Assembly: GCA_964522665.1 (NCBI GenBank)
Contig: CAZFVY010000005.1
Coordinates: forward strand, 61,098-125,097
Length of the DNA: 64,000 bases
Direction of reading: 5' to 3'
Origin: CAZFVY01 sp964522665
GTDB taxonomy: Bacteria; Verrucomicrobiota; Verrucomicrobiia; Limisphaerales; CAZFVY01
The position numbers and the translations under genes are program-made. Under the pieces are notes generated by a model. It worked only from the letters and a program-made list of their open reading frames with translations, ran no database searches and was not told the DNA's origin. This document shows, piece by piece, positions 27,319-36,648 of the stretch; within the stretch, counting starts at the first letter, position 1, and every line of letters starts with the position of its first letter.

Positions 27319-28242
27319 CTACTTCGTCTCGCCCAGGTAGATTCGCATGATTCCGTCGAGCAACTTAAGGGCGTCCGGTTTCGGGCGTTGGAAGGAATTG
27401 CGGCCAATGATCGAGCCGAAGCCGCCGCCACCCGCGATGCCGCGGGCGTCATCGAGCACCGCTTCATCCGAGGTCGCCGCGCCGCCGGAGAAGATCACGA
27501 CGCGACGGCCATTGAAGGTACACTGCACGACGTGCCGCACACGTTCGGCGAGGGTTTGGAGCGGGATTTTCTGCTTCTCGTACACTTTGCGCGCGGCCTC
27601 CTGCTCGAGGTGGGCGCTGGGCAGTTTGACTTTGACGATGTGCGCGCCAAGTTGCGCCGCGAGATGAGCCGCGTAGCCGCAGACGTCGAGCGCCGTTTCG
27701 CCTTCCTTGCTCAGGGCCGCGCCGCGGGGATACGACCAGACGACGACCGCCAAGCCGTAGTGTTTGGCCTCGGCGGCGAAATCGCGCAGTTGTTCGTACA
27801 TTTCAAATCGGTGGGCCGAGCCGGGATAAATCGTGAAGCCAATCGCCGCGCAGCCGAGCCGCAAGGCGTCTTCGACCCCGCTCGTCAGCGCCTGGATCGG
27901 GTCTTTCTCGTCCTGGAGCAAATCATGATCGTTCACCTTGAGGATCAAGGGGATTTCGCCCGCGAATTCCCGCGCGCCAGCCTCGAGAAAACCGAGCGGC
28001 GCGGCATAGGCGTTGCAGCCCGCGTCAAGCGCCAACTGGAAGTGGTAGCGGGGATCGTAGGCGGGCGGATTGGGCGCGAAACTGCGCGCCGGACCGTGCT
28101 CAAATCCCTGGTCAACCGGCAGAATCACGAGCTTGCCGGTGCCGCCCAAACGTCCGTGATTAAGGATGCGGGCGAGATTGGTCAAAGTACCCGGATTGTC
28201 GCCGCCGTACCAGCTGAGGATTTCACGAACGATTTCTTTCAT
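27319..28242 (-). CDS. fbaB: Class I fructose-bisphosphate aldolase (DhnA/FbaB type)
   Basis: The 307-residue TIM-barrel enzyme belongs to the archaeal-type class I aldolases, which interconvert fructose 1,6-bisphosphate with dihydroxyacetone phosphate and glyceraldehyde 3-phosphate. Typical segments are GKLVILPVDQGFEHGP near the N-terminus, VVVWSYPRG, HIVKVKLP with the Schiff-base lysine, and the phosphate-binding VIFSGGAA and GGGGFGSIIGRN loops. Its length fits the family. It overlaps the upstream pseudouridine synthase gene by 4 nt, so translation is likely coupled. No other glycolytic gene is nearby. Confidence 0.92.
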   Translation of the reverse strand: MKEIVREILSWYGGDNPGTLTNLARILNHGRLGGTGKLVILPVDQGFEHGPARSFAPNPPAYDPRYHFQLALDAGCNAYAAPLGFLEAGAREFAGEIPLILKVNDHDLLQDEKDPIQALTSGVEDALRLGCAAIGFTIYPGSAHRFEMYEQLRDFAAEAKHYGLAVVVWSYPRGAALSKEGETALDVCGYAAHLAAQLGAHIVKVKLPSAHLEQEAARKVYEKQKIPLQTLAERVRHVVQCTFNGRRVVIFSGGAATSDEAVLDDARGIAGGGGFGSIIGRNSFQRPKPDALKLLDGIMRIYLGETK

Positions 28243-29159
28243 AACGCAACGTTGCCTTCGTTTGATGGTTTGACCTTTGCCGACTCGTCCCGCGATTTAC
28301 TCGCGGCGGGCGCTTGGTCGCAAGCTTTAAATTGTTCGAGCAGGGGCCGGTCCGAGGCCGTGATGCGCACCCGCCGGTGACTGAACGGATCAACGTACGC
28401 CAGCTCGACCGCGCGCAGCGCCATCGGCGGGCGTTCGCTGCGGGAGGGCGGGAGGTGGCGCGGGCGATCACGAATCGGTGGAGGAGCGCCCGCGCGTGAC
28501 GCCTCGGCGGGCGGCCCGTAGAGCAGGTCACCCACCACCGGGTGGCCCGTGGCGGCCAGATGCACGCGAATCTGATGCGTGCGGCCAGTCGTCGGCGTCG
28601 CGCGCACGAGAGCCACCGTGCGGCCCGCCTCAAGCAGCTCAAAATGGGTCTCCGCTTCCTTCGCGTCCAGCGGCAGTCCCGCGGGGCGTCCCCCGCCGGA
28701 GCCGTCCGCGGCGCGCGAATGACTCCCGCGCGGGGAGATGGTCCGCATCTTGCCCTCCGTGCGCGGGTCCGGAGCGATGGCGAGTCGGCAGTCCCACTCG
28801 CGCTCGGCGGGAATGCCCCGCACGACGGCGAGATAGCGCTTTTCGATTTGACGGCCCTCAAATAAGCGACTGTAGGTGGAAAGGGCGCCGGGGCTTTTGG
28901 CGAACAGAAGCGCGCCGCTCGTTTCCGCATCCAGGCGATGAATGTAGCGGAGGTACCTCAGGTTGCGTGAGCTGGCCCAGAAGTCGCCCGCGTTCATCGA
29001 CGAGATGAGCGCTAACTGGAGATTACGGGCCGTGTGGTCCCAGGAATCGGGCGCGAGCAACCAGCCCGCCGGTTTGTCGATGGCCAGCACGGAGCGATCT
29101 TCGTAGAGGATCGGAATGACCATATCCTCACCAAGCTCAATAAATCGTGGTTTAGCCAT
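28239..29159 (-). CDS. RluA-family pseudouridine synthase
   Basis: The 306-residue enzyme should isomerise a uridine in rRNA or tRNA. The catalytic motif is HRLDAETSG with the nucleophilic Asp. TTGRTHQIRVHLAATGHPVVGD and nearby residues are the other family blocks (the block spans about residues 200-222). There is no N-terminal S4 RNA-binding domain, as in RluA rather than RluC/D. The C-terminus carries an extra hydrophilic tail. It lies between an O-antigen-ligase-like gene (45 nt upstream) and the aldolase gene. The exact RNA target cannot be told. Confidence 0.9.
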   Translation of the reverse strand: MAKPRFIELGEDMVIPILYEDRSVLAIDKPAGWLLAPDSWDHTARNLQLALISSMNAGDFWASSRNLRYLRYIHRLDAETSGALLFAKSPGALSTYSRLFEGRQIEKRYLAVVRGIPAEREWDCRLAIAPDPRTEGKMRTISPRGSHSRAADGSGGGRPAGLPLDAKEAETHFELLEAGRTVALVRATPTTGRTHQIRVHLAATGHPVVGDLLYGPPAEASRAGAPPPIRDRPRHLPPSRSERPPMALRAVELAYVDPFSHRRVRITASDRPLLEQFKACDQAPAASKSRDESAKVKPSNEGNVAL

Positions 29160-29204
29160 AAGATGGGTGGCCGTTCGGCGGGGCGCCGGAAGCGGGTGTC
29201 GGCC

Positions 29205-30800
29205 TCAAGCCCGCCGGGCGGAAAACGAGACGCACGCGAGCAACAGAAACAAGAAGGCGATGGAGTAAATCTGAAACGGAAAGTCGAAAAACGCATGCAA
29301 CAAGCAACCGCTCATGGCGATCCAAATCGTCGCCATCATGACCCAAGGCACCGGAATTCCGCGATGCAGGAACCAGTGGGCTGGGGCGAGCAGCAAGGCC
29401 AGCAATACCATCGCGGAGCCAATGCCGCCAAAGGTGACGACCGTCTGCATCCAATCATTATGAAGGTAAGCTTCCCAGTCCTGGTTGAAATCGTGACGAT
29501 AGAGTTGGTAGAGGGCGGGGAACGATCCCGGTCCCGAGCCAAAAACCGGAAAATCGCGCGCCATCTGGACGGAGTTGCGATAAATATCGGCGCGCCCGCT
29601 GGAAACGTCCCGCGTCCCATTCGCAAGGCGCTCCTCGAACTTGCTCCAACCCAAATAGAATCCGAGGCCAATGCTCAGCGCAAAGACCGCCAGCGTCGCC
29701 AGGTGTCGCAGCCAACGTCCGCGCCGGTCCGCGAACGTCAAAACGGCCAGGACGGCGAGTAATTGCAGCGCCGCGACCGCGGCTCCCCCGCGCGTGGTCG
29801 AGATGACCGGACTGATGGCCATCAGAATGGCGCACGGCACCAGGACTACGTGAGGCGAGCTGCCGGCCCGGCGCGAAACCCGGCTCGATTGCCGTTCCCA
29901 GCGGCGCAGGCTCCACCAAAAGCCGAGACAGACGGGCCAGATAAGATTCAGGTACTGAGCGGCGTTCGCACGATAGGCGTACGGACCGAATTGGGTGTCC
30001 GCCGTGTCATTAAAGCGCGGCTGCGCCAGCCAGAGAAGTTTGTCCACGCCGGAAAGACGCTGCAGGATGCCCTCCAGTCCGACCAGGCCACCGTTGACGC
30101 AAAGCAGCCAGAGCAAGCGGCGCAATCGGTCGGGTAGTTGGGCGACCCACTCCCCCGCGGTCAGGCCGGGCGTCGTCGGCGGCAGTTCGCGTTTCATCCG
30201 CCGCTCCCGAGCGGTACGGGCGAGCAGCCAATCACGCGCCGCCCAGAACGCCAGGGCCATGCCGAGGTAGGTCCAAAAGGCGAACCACGAACTGTCACGA
30301 TCATAGCTATGCGGCAGCCACGGGATGCAATCGAAATACTTAAAGGTGGATTCGGTGAAGGAGTACACCGCCCGCGCGTTCCAGGCGCTGGCGAAGCAGT
30401 ACGTTAGCAGCGCGACGGTCAAGGCGGCCAGCAGCGTCGTTGCCCGGCGTTCGGCGGTCCAGCGCCGGCCGGCCAAGCCGATGTCCAGCGCGCCCGGGAC
30501 AGACTCCCCAGTCTCGGATTGGCCCCAGCGGGCGGGCCGATAGCCGGTCCGTAAGCGAATGATCCATTTGGTAACCAGCAAGCCACCCAGGAGATACGCG
30601 GCGATATTGAGCGTCCAAATCGACCAGTTTTGCGTGGCGCCGAACGCCCAGGGGCCGAACAAGACCATGAAATAGATCACCGCCTCCGAGACGGCGTCCG
30701 CAATGCGATAGGCGGGCGGCGTGCGGATCGCGCCGGCCGGCGGGTACTCCGGCGGACGGCGGTCAGGCGGGCCAGGAAGTGGCGCGGGCGATTCCATCAT
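29205..30800 (-). CDS. O-antigen ligase / Wzy-type polymerase family membrane protein
   Basis: The 531-residue protein has about 10-12 membrane helices. A large loop follows the Wzy_C-type signature, including VFGSGPGSFPALYQLYRHDF and a following HNDW, which contain the conserved Gly and His of this superfamily. Members attach or polymerise glycans on lipid carriers at the outer face of the inner membrane. Without other polysaccharide genes nearby I cannot tell ligase from polymerase, and protein glycosylation ligases share the fold. It has two possible ATG starts in tandem (30800 and 30797) and is divergent from folE2. Confidence 0.85.
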   Translation of the reverse strand: MMESPAPLPGPPDRRPPEYPPAGAIRTPPAYRIADAVSEAVIYFMVLFGPWAFGATQNWSIWTLNIAAYLLGGLLVTKWIIRLRTGYRPARWGQSETGESVPGALDIGLAGRRWTAERRATTLLAALTVALLTYCFASAWNARAVYSFTESTFKYFDCIPWLPHSYDRDSSWFAFWTYLGMALAFWAARDWLLARTARERRMKRELPPTTPGLTAGEWVAQLPDRLRRLLWLLCVNGGLVGLEGILQRLSGVDKLLWLAQPRFNDTADTQFGPYAYRANAAQYLNLIWPVCLGFWWSLRRWERQSSRVSRRAGSSPHVVLVPCAILMAISPVISTTRGGAAVAALQLLAVLAVLTFADRRGRWLRHLATLAVFALSIGLGFYLGWSKFEERLANGTRDVSSGRADIYRNSVQMARDFPVFGSGPGSFPALYQLYRHDFNQDWEAYLHNDWMQTVVTFGGIGSAMVLLALLLAPAHWFLHRGIPVPWVMMATIWIAMSGCLLHAFFDFPFQIYSIAFLFLLLACVSFSARRA

Positions 30801-30899
30801 TGTTATCTAAAGCGTCAATCCACCCGACCGACTGGCCGGCGAGTTTTGTTACATTAATAGAACGCCCGAACCGGTGATTTCACAAGCCGGAAAAATTTT

Positions 30900-30927
30900 T
30901 TGCAATCTAAAGCCCGACTGGTACTGT
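30900..30927 (+). promoter_or_regulatory. Leaderless-type promoter of folE2
   Basis: TTGCAA (30900-30905), 16 nt, TACTGT (30922-30927), then GGGGGC and the ATG at 30934. The G-run could be mistaken for a ribosome binding site but would lie upstream of the predicted transcription start. Confidence 0.55.
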
Positions 30928-30933
30928 GGGGGC

Positions 30934-31767
30934 ATGCTTAGGAACTCCGACCCGGCGGCCGCGTTGAGCGTGACCGACCGGAAATCCAAGGCGGCTCACC
31001 TGCACGACAAGCAGAGCGAGAGCGACCACCGGCAGTTGCCGATCGATAAAGTGGGCGTGCGCGGCTTGCGTTTCCCGATTCAGATTCGGGACAAGGCCCG
31101 CTCGTTGCAGAATACGATCGCGACCATCGGCATGTACGTGGACTTGCCGAAGGAATTCAAGGGCACGCACATGAGCCGCTTTATCGAGGTTCTGCACGCG
31201 CACGGCAGCGTCGTGCACGTCGAGAATATCACGGACATCCTGTACGAAATGCAGCGCAAGCTCAATTCGGCGACCGCGCACCTCGAGATGGAGTTCCCGT
31301 TTTTTCTGGTAAAGCAGACGCCCGTTTCGAAGCGCGAATGCGTCATGGACTACACCGCGCGCTTCGACGCCACCGCGTGCGGCAAAGAAATCGATTTCGT
31401 CCTCACGGTGCAAGTCGCGGTAACCACCCTCTGCCCGTGCTCAAAGGCGATCAGCAAACACGGCGCGCATAACCAGCGCGGCAACGTCAGCGTCAAGATC
31501 CGCTCGCGCAAAGCGATCTGGATCGAGGACCTGATCGCGCTGGTGGAAAGCTCGGGCAGCAGTGAATTATACTCTTTGCTCAAGCGCGAAGACGAGAAAG
31601 CGGTGACGGAGCGCGCGTACGAGAACCCGGTTTTTGTGGAGGATCTGGTGCGGAACGTCGTCGTGCGGCTGCAAGCCCATCCGGACGTGACGTGGTATAA
31701 GGTCGAGGCGGAGAATTTTGAGAGCATCCATAATCACAACGCGTACGCGTGCATTGAAAAAGGCTAG
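30934..31767 (+). CDS. folE2: GTP cyclohydrolase FolE2 (type IB)
   Basis: The enzyme converts GTP to dihydroneopterin triphosphate, the first step of folate (and queuosine-type) synthesis. The 277-residue protein shows family blocks VGVRGLRFPI, GTHMSRFIEVL, TTLCPCSKAISKHGAHNQRG with the conserved Cys pair, and the C-terminal ENFESIHNHNAYA. A longer frame from 30874 is rejected because the ATG at 30934 lies exactly 6 nt after a -10 element. FolE2 is the form that works without zinc and is often induced under zinc shortage. The zinc-less DksA-like gene follows on the same strand. Confidence 0.95.
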   Translation: MLRNSDPAAALSVTDRKSKAAHLHDKQSESDHRQLPIDKVGVRGLRFPIQIRDKARSLQNTIATIGMYVDLPKEFKGTHMSRFIEVLHAHGSVVHVENITDILYEMQRKLNSATAHLEMEFPFFLVKQTPVSKRECVMDYTARFDATACGKEIDFVLTVQVAVTTLCPCSKAISKHGAHNQRGNVSVKIRSRKAIWIEDLIALVESSGSSELYSLLKREDEKAVTERAYENPVFVEDLVRNVVVRLQAHPDVTWYKVEAENFESIHNHNAYACIEKG

Positions 31768-31854
31768 GACGGGCGCTAGAGTTCGCGGGGCCACCCGCGG
31801 CGAAACATGGATCGAGCGAGGGGTGAAAACCCGGCTTAACAATCTTTAAAATAG

Positions 31855-31885
31855 TTGTGGCGTATTTAACTTCGTCTGATACAGT
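31855..31885 (+). promoter_or_regulatory. Candidate extended -10 promoter of the dksA-like/rpmG/rpsR operon
   Basis: TTGTGG (31855-31860) and an extended -10 TG-A-TACAGT (31877-31885) are separated by a 19-nt spacer. It predicts a leader of about 94 nt. Confidence 0.4.
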
Positions 31886-31985
31886 CGCGCCCTTTCGCAG
31901 AATGGCCTAACTGGCCGTTATCGGCGAAACGGCGCCATATCGGCGCGATAATTTGGCAAGCAGCGACGCGATGAATAGAGAGCAC

Positions 31986-32561
31986 ATGAAGAAAGCAAAA
32001 CCTGCGACGGGGCCTAGCCGCGGCAAGCCGGTGGCTTCCGCGACCGCGGCGTCGATTCTGGGTTATTCCGACCCAAAATCTGGCGGCAGCAACGGGGACC
32101 TCAAGGTACCCGCGGAATGGACGAAGTATTATCAAAACCTGATTGAGCTGCGGGAGCGGCTGCAGGATCAGATGAGCGGGTTGGCCAAGGAATCCGCGGA
32201 AGAGCTGGCGGGCTACAGCTTGCACATGGCGGATTCGGGCACGGACAATTTTGACCGCGACTTCGCGCTCAGCCTGCTCTCGTCGGACCAGGACGCGATT
32301 TACGAGATTGAAGAGGCGCTTAAGCGCATCGAGAAGAACACTTATGGCATCTGCGAGCTAACCGGCAAGCCGATCCCCCGGGCGCGTCTGGACGCGATTC
32401 CGTGGGCGCGGTTCACCGTGGAAGCGCAGGCCCAGTTGGAACGCGAAGGCGCTTTGCGCCAGCGCCGGTTGGGAACGCTCGGCACGGTGGACGCGGCGGG
32501 CGTCGTCGAAGTCGAGGAAGAAGAAGAAGTCGAAGAAAAGCCGGCCAAGGAGAAAGAGTAA
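31986..32561 (+). CDS. DksA/TraR-family protein lacking zinc-finger cysteines
   Basis: The 191-residue protein has a basic N-terminus, a helical coiled-coil region with the DxxDxA-type tip region (about 85-105, SGTDNFDRDFALSLL), and the C-terminal DksA segment YGICELTGKPIPRARLDAIP. Of the four zinc cysteines only C123 remains. The others are replaced by T126, T144 and A147, so zinc binding is unlikely. It ends in an acidic tail. DksA-type proteins bind RNA polymerase through the secondary channel. The ATG at 31986 has AGAGAG 4 nt upstream. It is 3 nt from rpmG, so it belongs to a ribosomal-protein operon. Confidence 0.85.
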   Translation: MKKAKPATGPSRGKPVASATAASILGYSDPKSGGSNGDLKVPAEWTKYYQNLIELRERLQDQMSGLAKESAEELAGYSLHMADSGTDNFDRDFALSLLSSDQDAIYEIEEALKRIEKNTYGICELTGKPIPRARLDAIPWARFTVEAQAQLEREGALRQRRLGTLGTVDAAGVVEVEEEEEVEEKPAKEKE

Positions 32562-32564
32562 TTT

Positions 32565-32732
32565 ATGCCCCGAGAGATCATTACGCTGGAATGCACGGAA
32601 GCGCGCAAAGAGGGCAAGACCCCTTCGCGTTACACCACCACCCGCAACAAGAAACTGCAGACGGAAAAGGTCGAGCTGAAAAAGTACAATCGCTTTCTCC
32701 GCCGCCACACCGTGCATCGCGAAATCAAATAG
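32565..32732 (+). CDS. rpmG: 50S ribosomal protein L33
   Basis: This is a 55-residue L33 starting MPREIITLECTEARKEG, with TPSRYTTTRNKK and a C-terminal KKYNRFLRRHTVHREIK. These are diagnostic of bacterial L33. Only one cysteine is present (Cys10), so this is the zinc-free C-minus form. AAGGAG lies about 13 nt upstream. It stands between the DksA-like gene and rpsR. Confidence 0.93.
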   Translation: MPREIITLECTEARKEGKTPSRYTTTRNKKLQTEKVELKKYNRFLRRHTVHREIK

Positions 32733-32738
32733 CCGATT

Positions 32739-33008
32739 ATGCCCCGCAAAACCAATACTGACCGTTCCCCGGGTGGCCGTAACTCCCGCGGGAAAACTTC
32801 CGTCCGCGAAGTCCGCACGCCCCGCCCCAAGCCGAAGATTGATTTCACGGTGGACGCGCTCGATTTCAAGAACGTCAATCTCCTGAAGCAGTTTGTCACC
32901 GACCAGGGCCGTATTCTCCCGCGCAAGTACACCGGATTGCCGGCCCATTATCAGCGCCGTTTGAATCAATCAATCAAGCGCGCGCGGCAGATGTTGCTGA
33001 TGAAGTAA
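32739..33008 (+). CDS. rpsR: 30S ribosomal protein S18
   Basis: The 89-residue S18 has a long basic N-terminal tail and the core DFKNVNLLKQFVTDQGRILPRKYTG (spanning about residues 42-66), followed by LPAHYQRRLNQSIKRARQM, which binds the 16S rRNA platform with S6. There are no zinc cysteines. It starts 6 nt after the rpmG stop and is the last gene before a strong terminator. Confidence 0.96.
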   Translation: MPRKTNTDRSPGGRNSRGKTSVREVRTPRPKPKIDFTVDALDFKNVNLLKQFVTDQGRILPRKYTGLPAHYQRRLNQSIKRARQMLLMK

Positions 33009-33035
33009 CCGGCTCGATTCGCCGTCAGAATTTTG

Positions 33036-33067
33036 GCGCCGCTCAGGGGAGCGGCGCTGCTTTTTTT
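33036..33067 (+). terminator. Rho-independent terminator after rpsR
   Basis: A perfect 9-bp stem, GCGCCGCTC (33036-33044) and GAGCGGCGC (33049-33057), with an AGGG loop, is followed by TGC and seven T. It ends the dksA-like/rpmG/rpsR transcript before the convergent rpoD. Confidence 0.9.
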
Positions 33068-33175
33068 GGGCCGCGCATTCGCCAGGTGGCTAAGCTCGTG
33101 AACGACGACGCTGAGTGCGCGGAAGCGCCGGAATGGGACGGGAACCGCTTCCTCCGGGAGCGCTCGGCGGCGGAC

Positions 33176-35062
<1,887 letters not shown>

Positions 35063-35108
35063 AGCTACTGGACTGTCGCGCTGGGCTTAGAACGCAAAAA
35101 TTAGCGCG

Positions 35109-35139
35109 GCTATATTGTGGTGGCGCCCGGCTTAGTCAA
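35109..35139 (-). promoter_or_regulatory. Candidate promoter of rpoD
   Basis: TTGACT (35139-35134) is followed by CAATAT at 16 nt (35117-35112) or by overlapping TATAGC at 19 nt (35114-35109). The leader to the ATG at 35062 would be about 40 nt. Confidence 0.5.
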
Positions 35140-35388
35140 GCGGACATTTCGCGGCGGGTTTTTGGCAGGGAGGCCGCCGGTCAACGGGTAACGAGAGCGA
35201 CCGGGTGGCGGGCGATCCGCCGAAGGGCGACGAGTCGAACCGGAGGCTCCGCTGGTTACGGAATGCGCAATCATAACGGGCCGTTCACGCCGGCCCCGGC
35301 CGCTCTCAGAATCGAGAAAACCAGGTGGCTGGTTGGTCGGTGGATGAGAGCGAAACACGCGGGCTTGTGAAAAAAATCACAAATTGAC

Positions 35389-35417
35389 TTGCCTGCCTTT
35401 TCGCCGCTGGCTAGCCT
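35389..35417 (+). promoter_or_regulatory. Leaderless-type promoter of the nuo operon
   Basis: TTGCCT (35389-35394), 17 nt, TAGCCT (35412-35417), then 6 nt to GTG 35424. A better -35, TTGACT (35384-35389), would need a 22-nt spacer. The TTGTGA/TCACAA palindrome at 35365-35382 lies immediately upstream. Confidence 0.5.
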
Positions 35418-35423
35418 GCCCGA

Positions 35424-35963
35424 GTGGGTTCTCAAGCCCGCGCTCAACTGATGCAAACCAAAACCGAAATCGGTTATAACTCCAAGATTGAGGGAGAAGT
35501 AATCGTCACTCGAATTGATGCGACGCTGAATTGGTTTCGCAAGAATTCGCTCTGGCCGATGCCGATGGGGTTGGCCTGTTGCGCGATTGAACTGATGGCG
35601 GCGGGCGCAAGCCGGTTTGACATCGCTCGTTTTGGTTCCGAGGTCATGCGTTTTTCCCCCCGCCAATCCGACGTGATGATCGTCGCCGGGACCGTGACGT
35701 ACAAGATGGCGATGGCGGTGCGCCGCATTTACGATCAGATGGCCGAGCCGAAGTGGGTGATCGCGATGGGAGCCTGCGCGTCCAGCGGCGGCATGTATCG
35801 CAGCTACGCGGTCCTGCAAGGGGTGGACCAGATTTTGCCGGTGGACGTTTACGTGGCGGGGTGTCCGCCGCGGCCGGAAGCGCTCCTGGACGCGTTGATT
35901 AAACTTCAAGGGAAAGTGGCCAAAGAGCCGGTGATCGCGACCCAGCGGCAGGTCGCCGCGTGA
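35424..35963 (+). CDS. nuoB: NADH-quinone oxidoreductase subunit B
   Basis: The 179-residue subunit carries the terminal [4Fe-4S] cluster N2 that passes electrons to quinone. Ligands are the adjacent C52-C53 pair (GLACCAIE), C118 (GACASSGG) and C147 (AGCPPRPE). The GTG at 35424 is preferred because the promoter -10 ends 6 nt upstream. An ATG at 35451 would give a 170-residue protein after a 27-nt leader. It is the first gene of the operon, since nuoA is not upstream. Confidence 0.95.
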   Translation: MGSQARAQLMQTKTEIGYNSKIEGEVIVTRIDATLNWFRKNSLWPMPMGLACCAIELMAAGASRFDIARFGSEVMRFSPRQSDVMIVAGTVTYKMAMAVRRIYDQMAEPKWVIAMGACASSGGMYRSYAVLQGVDQILPVDVYVAGCPPRPEALLDALIKLQGKVAKEPVIATQRQVAA

Positions 35964-35989
35964 ACCGATCACCTTAGGGACGATTTAAC

Positions 35990-36568
35990 ATGGGAGCTCT
36001 CGAATTGGCGCAAAAGTTGCGGGCGCAATTTGGCGAATTGATTTCCGAGCCGGTGGAGTTTCGCGGCGAGTGGACGGTTCAGGCGCAAGACGTTGGCCGG
36101 ATTAGTGAAATCTGCGCCTGGGCCAAAGCAAACCTCGGTTTCGACTATCTGGTGGACCTCAGCAGCGTGGATAATTACGGCTCGGACCCGCGCTTTACCT
36201 TGGTGTACGAGCTTTACGGCATGGCGCATCGCTGCTACCTCCGGATCAAAGTTAGCGTGAGCGAGGAACACGCCGAGGCACCCACCGTTACCAGTGTCTG
36301 GCGCACCGCCGATTGGCATGAGCGCGAGATTTACGACATGATGGGCATCCGCTTTAACGGACATCCTGATTTGCGCCGAATCCTCATGTGGGAGGGGTAT
36401 CCCTACTTCCCATTGCGCAAGGACTTTCCGCTTTCGGGCAAGCCGAGTGAAATGCCCGAGGTGGCGTTTTCGAATCCGGCGCCGCTGGAAGGCGGGCCGT
36501 TCGTGACGGTCGCCGGCGGCAAAGATACCATTGCCCGTGAACCCCGGGCGCGGCTGCCGCAGAACTAA
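35990..36568 (+). CDS. nuoC: NADH-quinone oxidoreductase subunit C
   Basis: The 192-residue 30-kDa-type subunit of the complex I peripheral arm contains the family signature WRTADWHEREIYDMMGIRF and HPDLRRILMWEGYPYFPLRKDFPL (about residues 120-147). It binds nuoD without cofactors. It is separate from nuoD here (fused in enterobacteria). An AGGGA lies about 11 nt before the ATG. It follows nuoB by 26 nt. Confidence 0.95.
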   Translation: MGALELAQKLRAQFGELISEPVEFRGEWTVQAQDVGRISEICAWAKANLGFDYLVDLSSVDNYGSDPRFTLVYELYGMAHRCYLRIKVSVSEEHAEAPTVTSVWRTADWHEREIYDMMGIRFNGHPDLRRILMWEGYPYFPLRKDFPLSGKPSEMPEVAFSNPAPLEGGPFVTVAGGKDTIAREPRARLPQN

Positions 36569-36648
36569 GGCGCTTACCGCGAAAGCGGATGGACCGGCTG
36601 GCCGCGAGCCAACGGAACGGCGCTTGGTCGAATTTGATTTAGAGAACC

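Larger units (their letters stand above)
35063..35423. other. 361-bp region between divergent rpoD and nuoB; no nuoA
   Basis: The region holds the rpoD promoter, the nuoB promoter, and a short palindrome TTGTGA-AAAAAA-TCACAA (35365-35382) just before the nuoB -35, a possible operator. No reading frame resembling the membrane subunit NuoA is present on either strand. Confidence 0.7.

Noticed and set aside
30874..30933. N-terminal extension of FolE2
   Set aside because: The extra 20 residues lie across the promoter (TTGCAA-16-TACTGT) and are not part of the family.
31953..31985. TTG or upstream ATG start for the DksA-like protein
   Set aside because: The ATG at 31986 has AGAGAG at good spacing. 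The TTG at 31953 and the ATG at 31971 have no such site.
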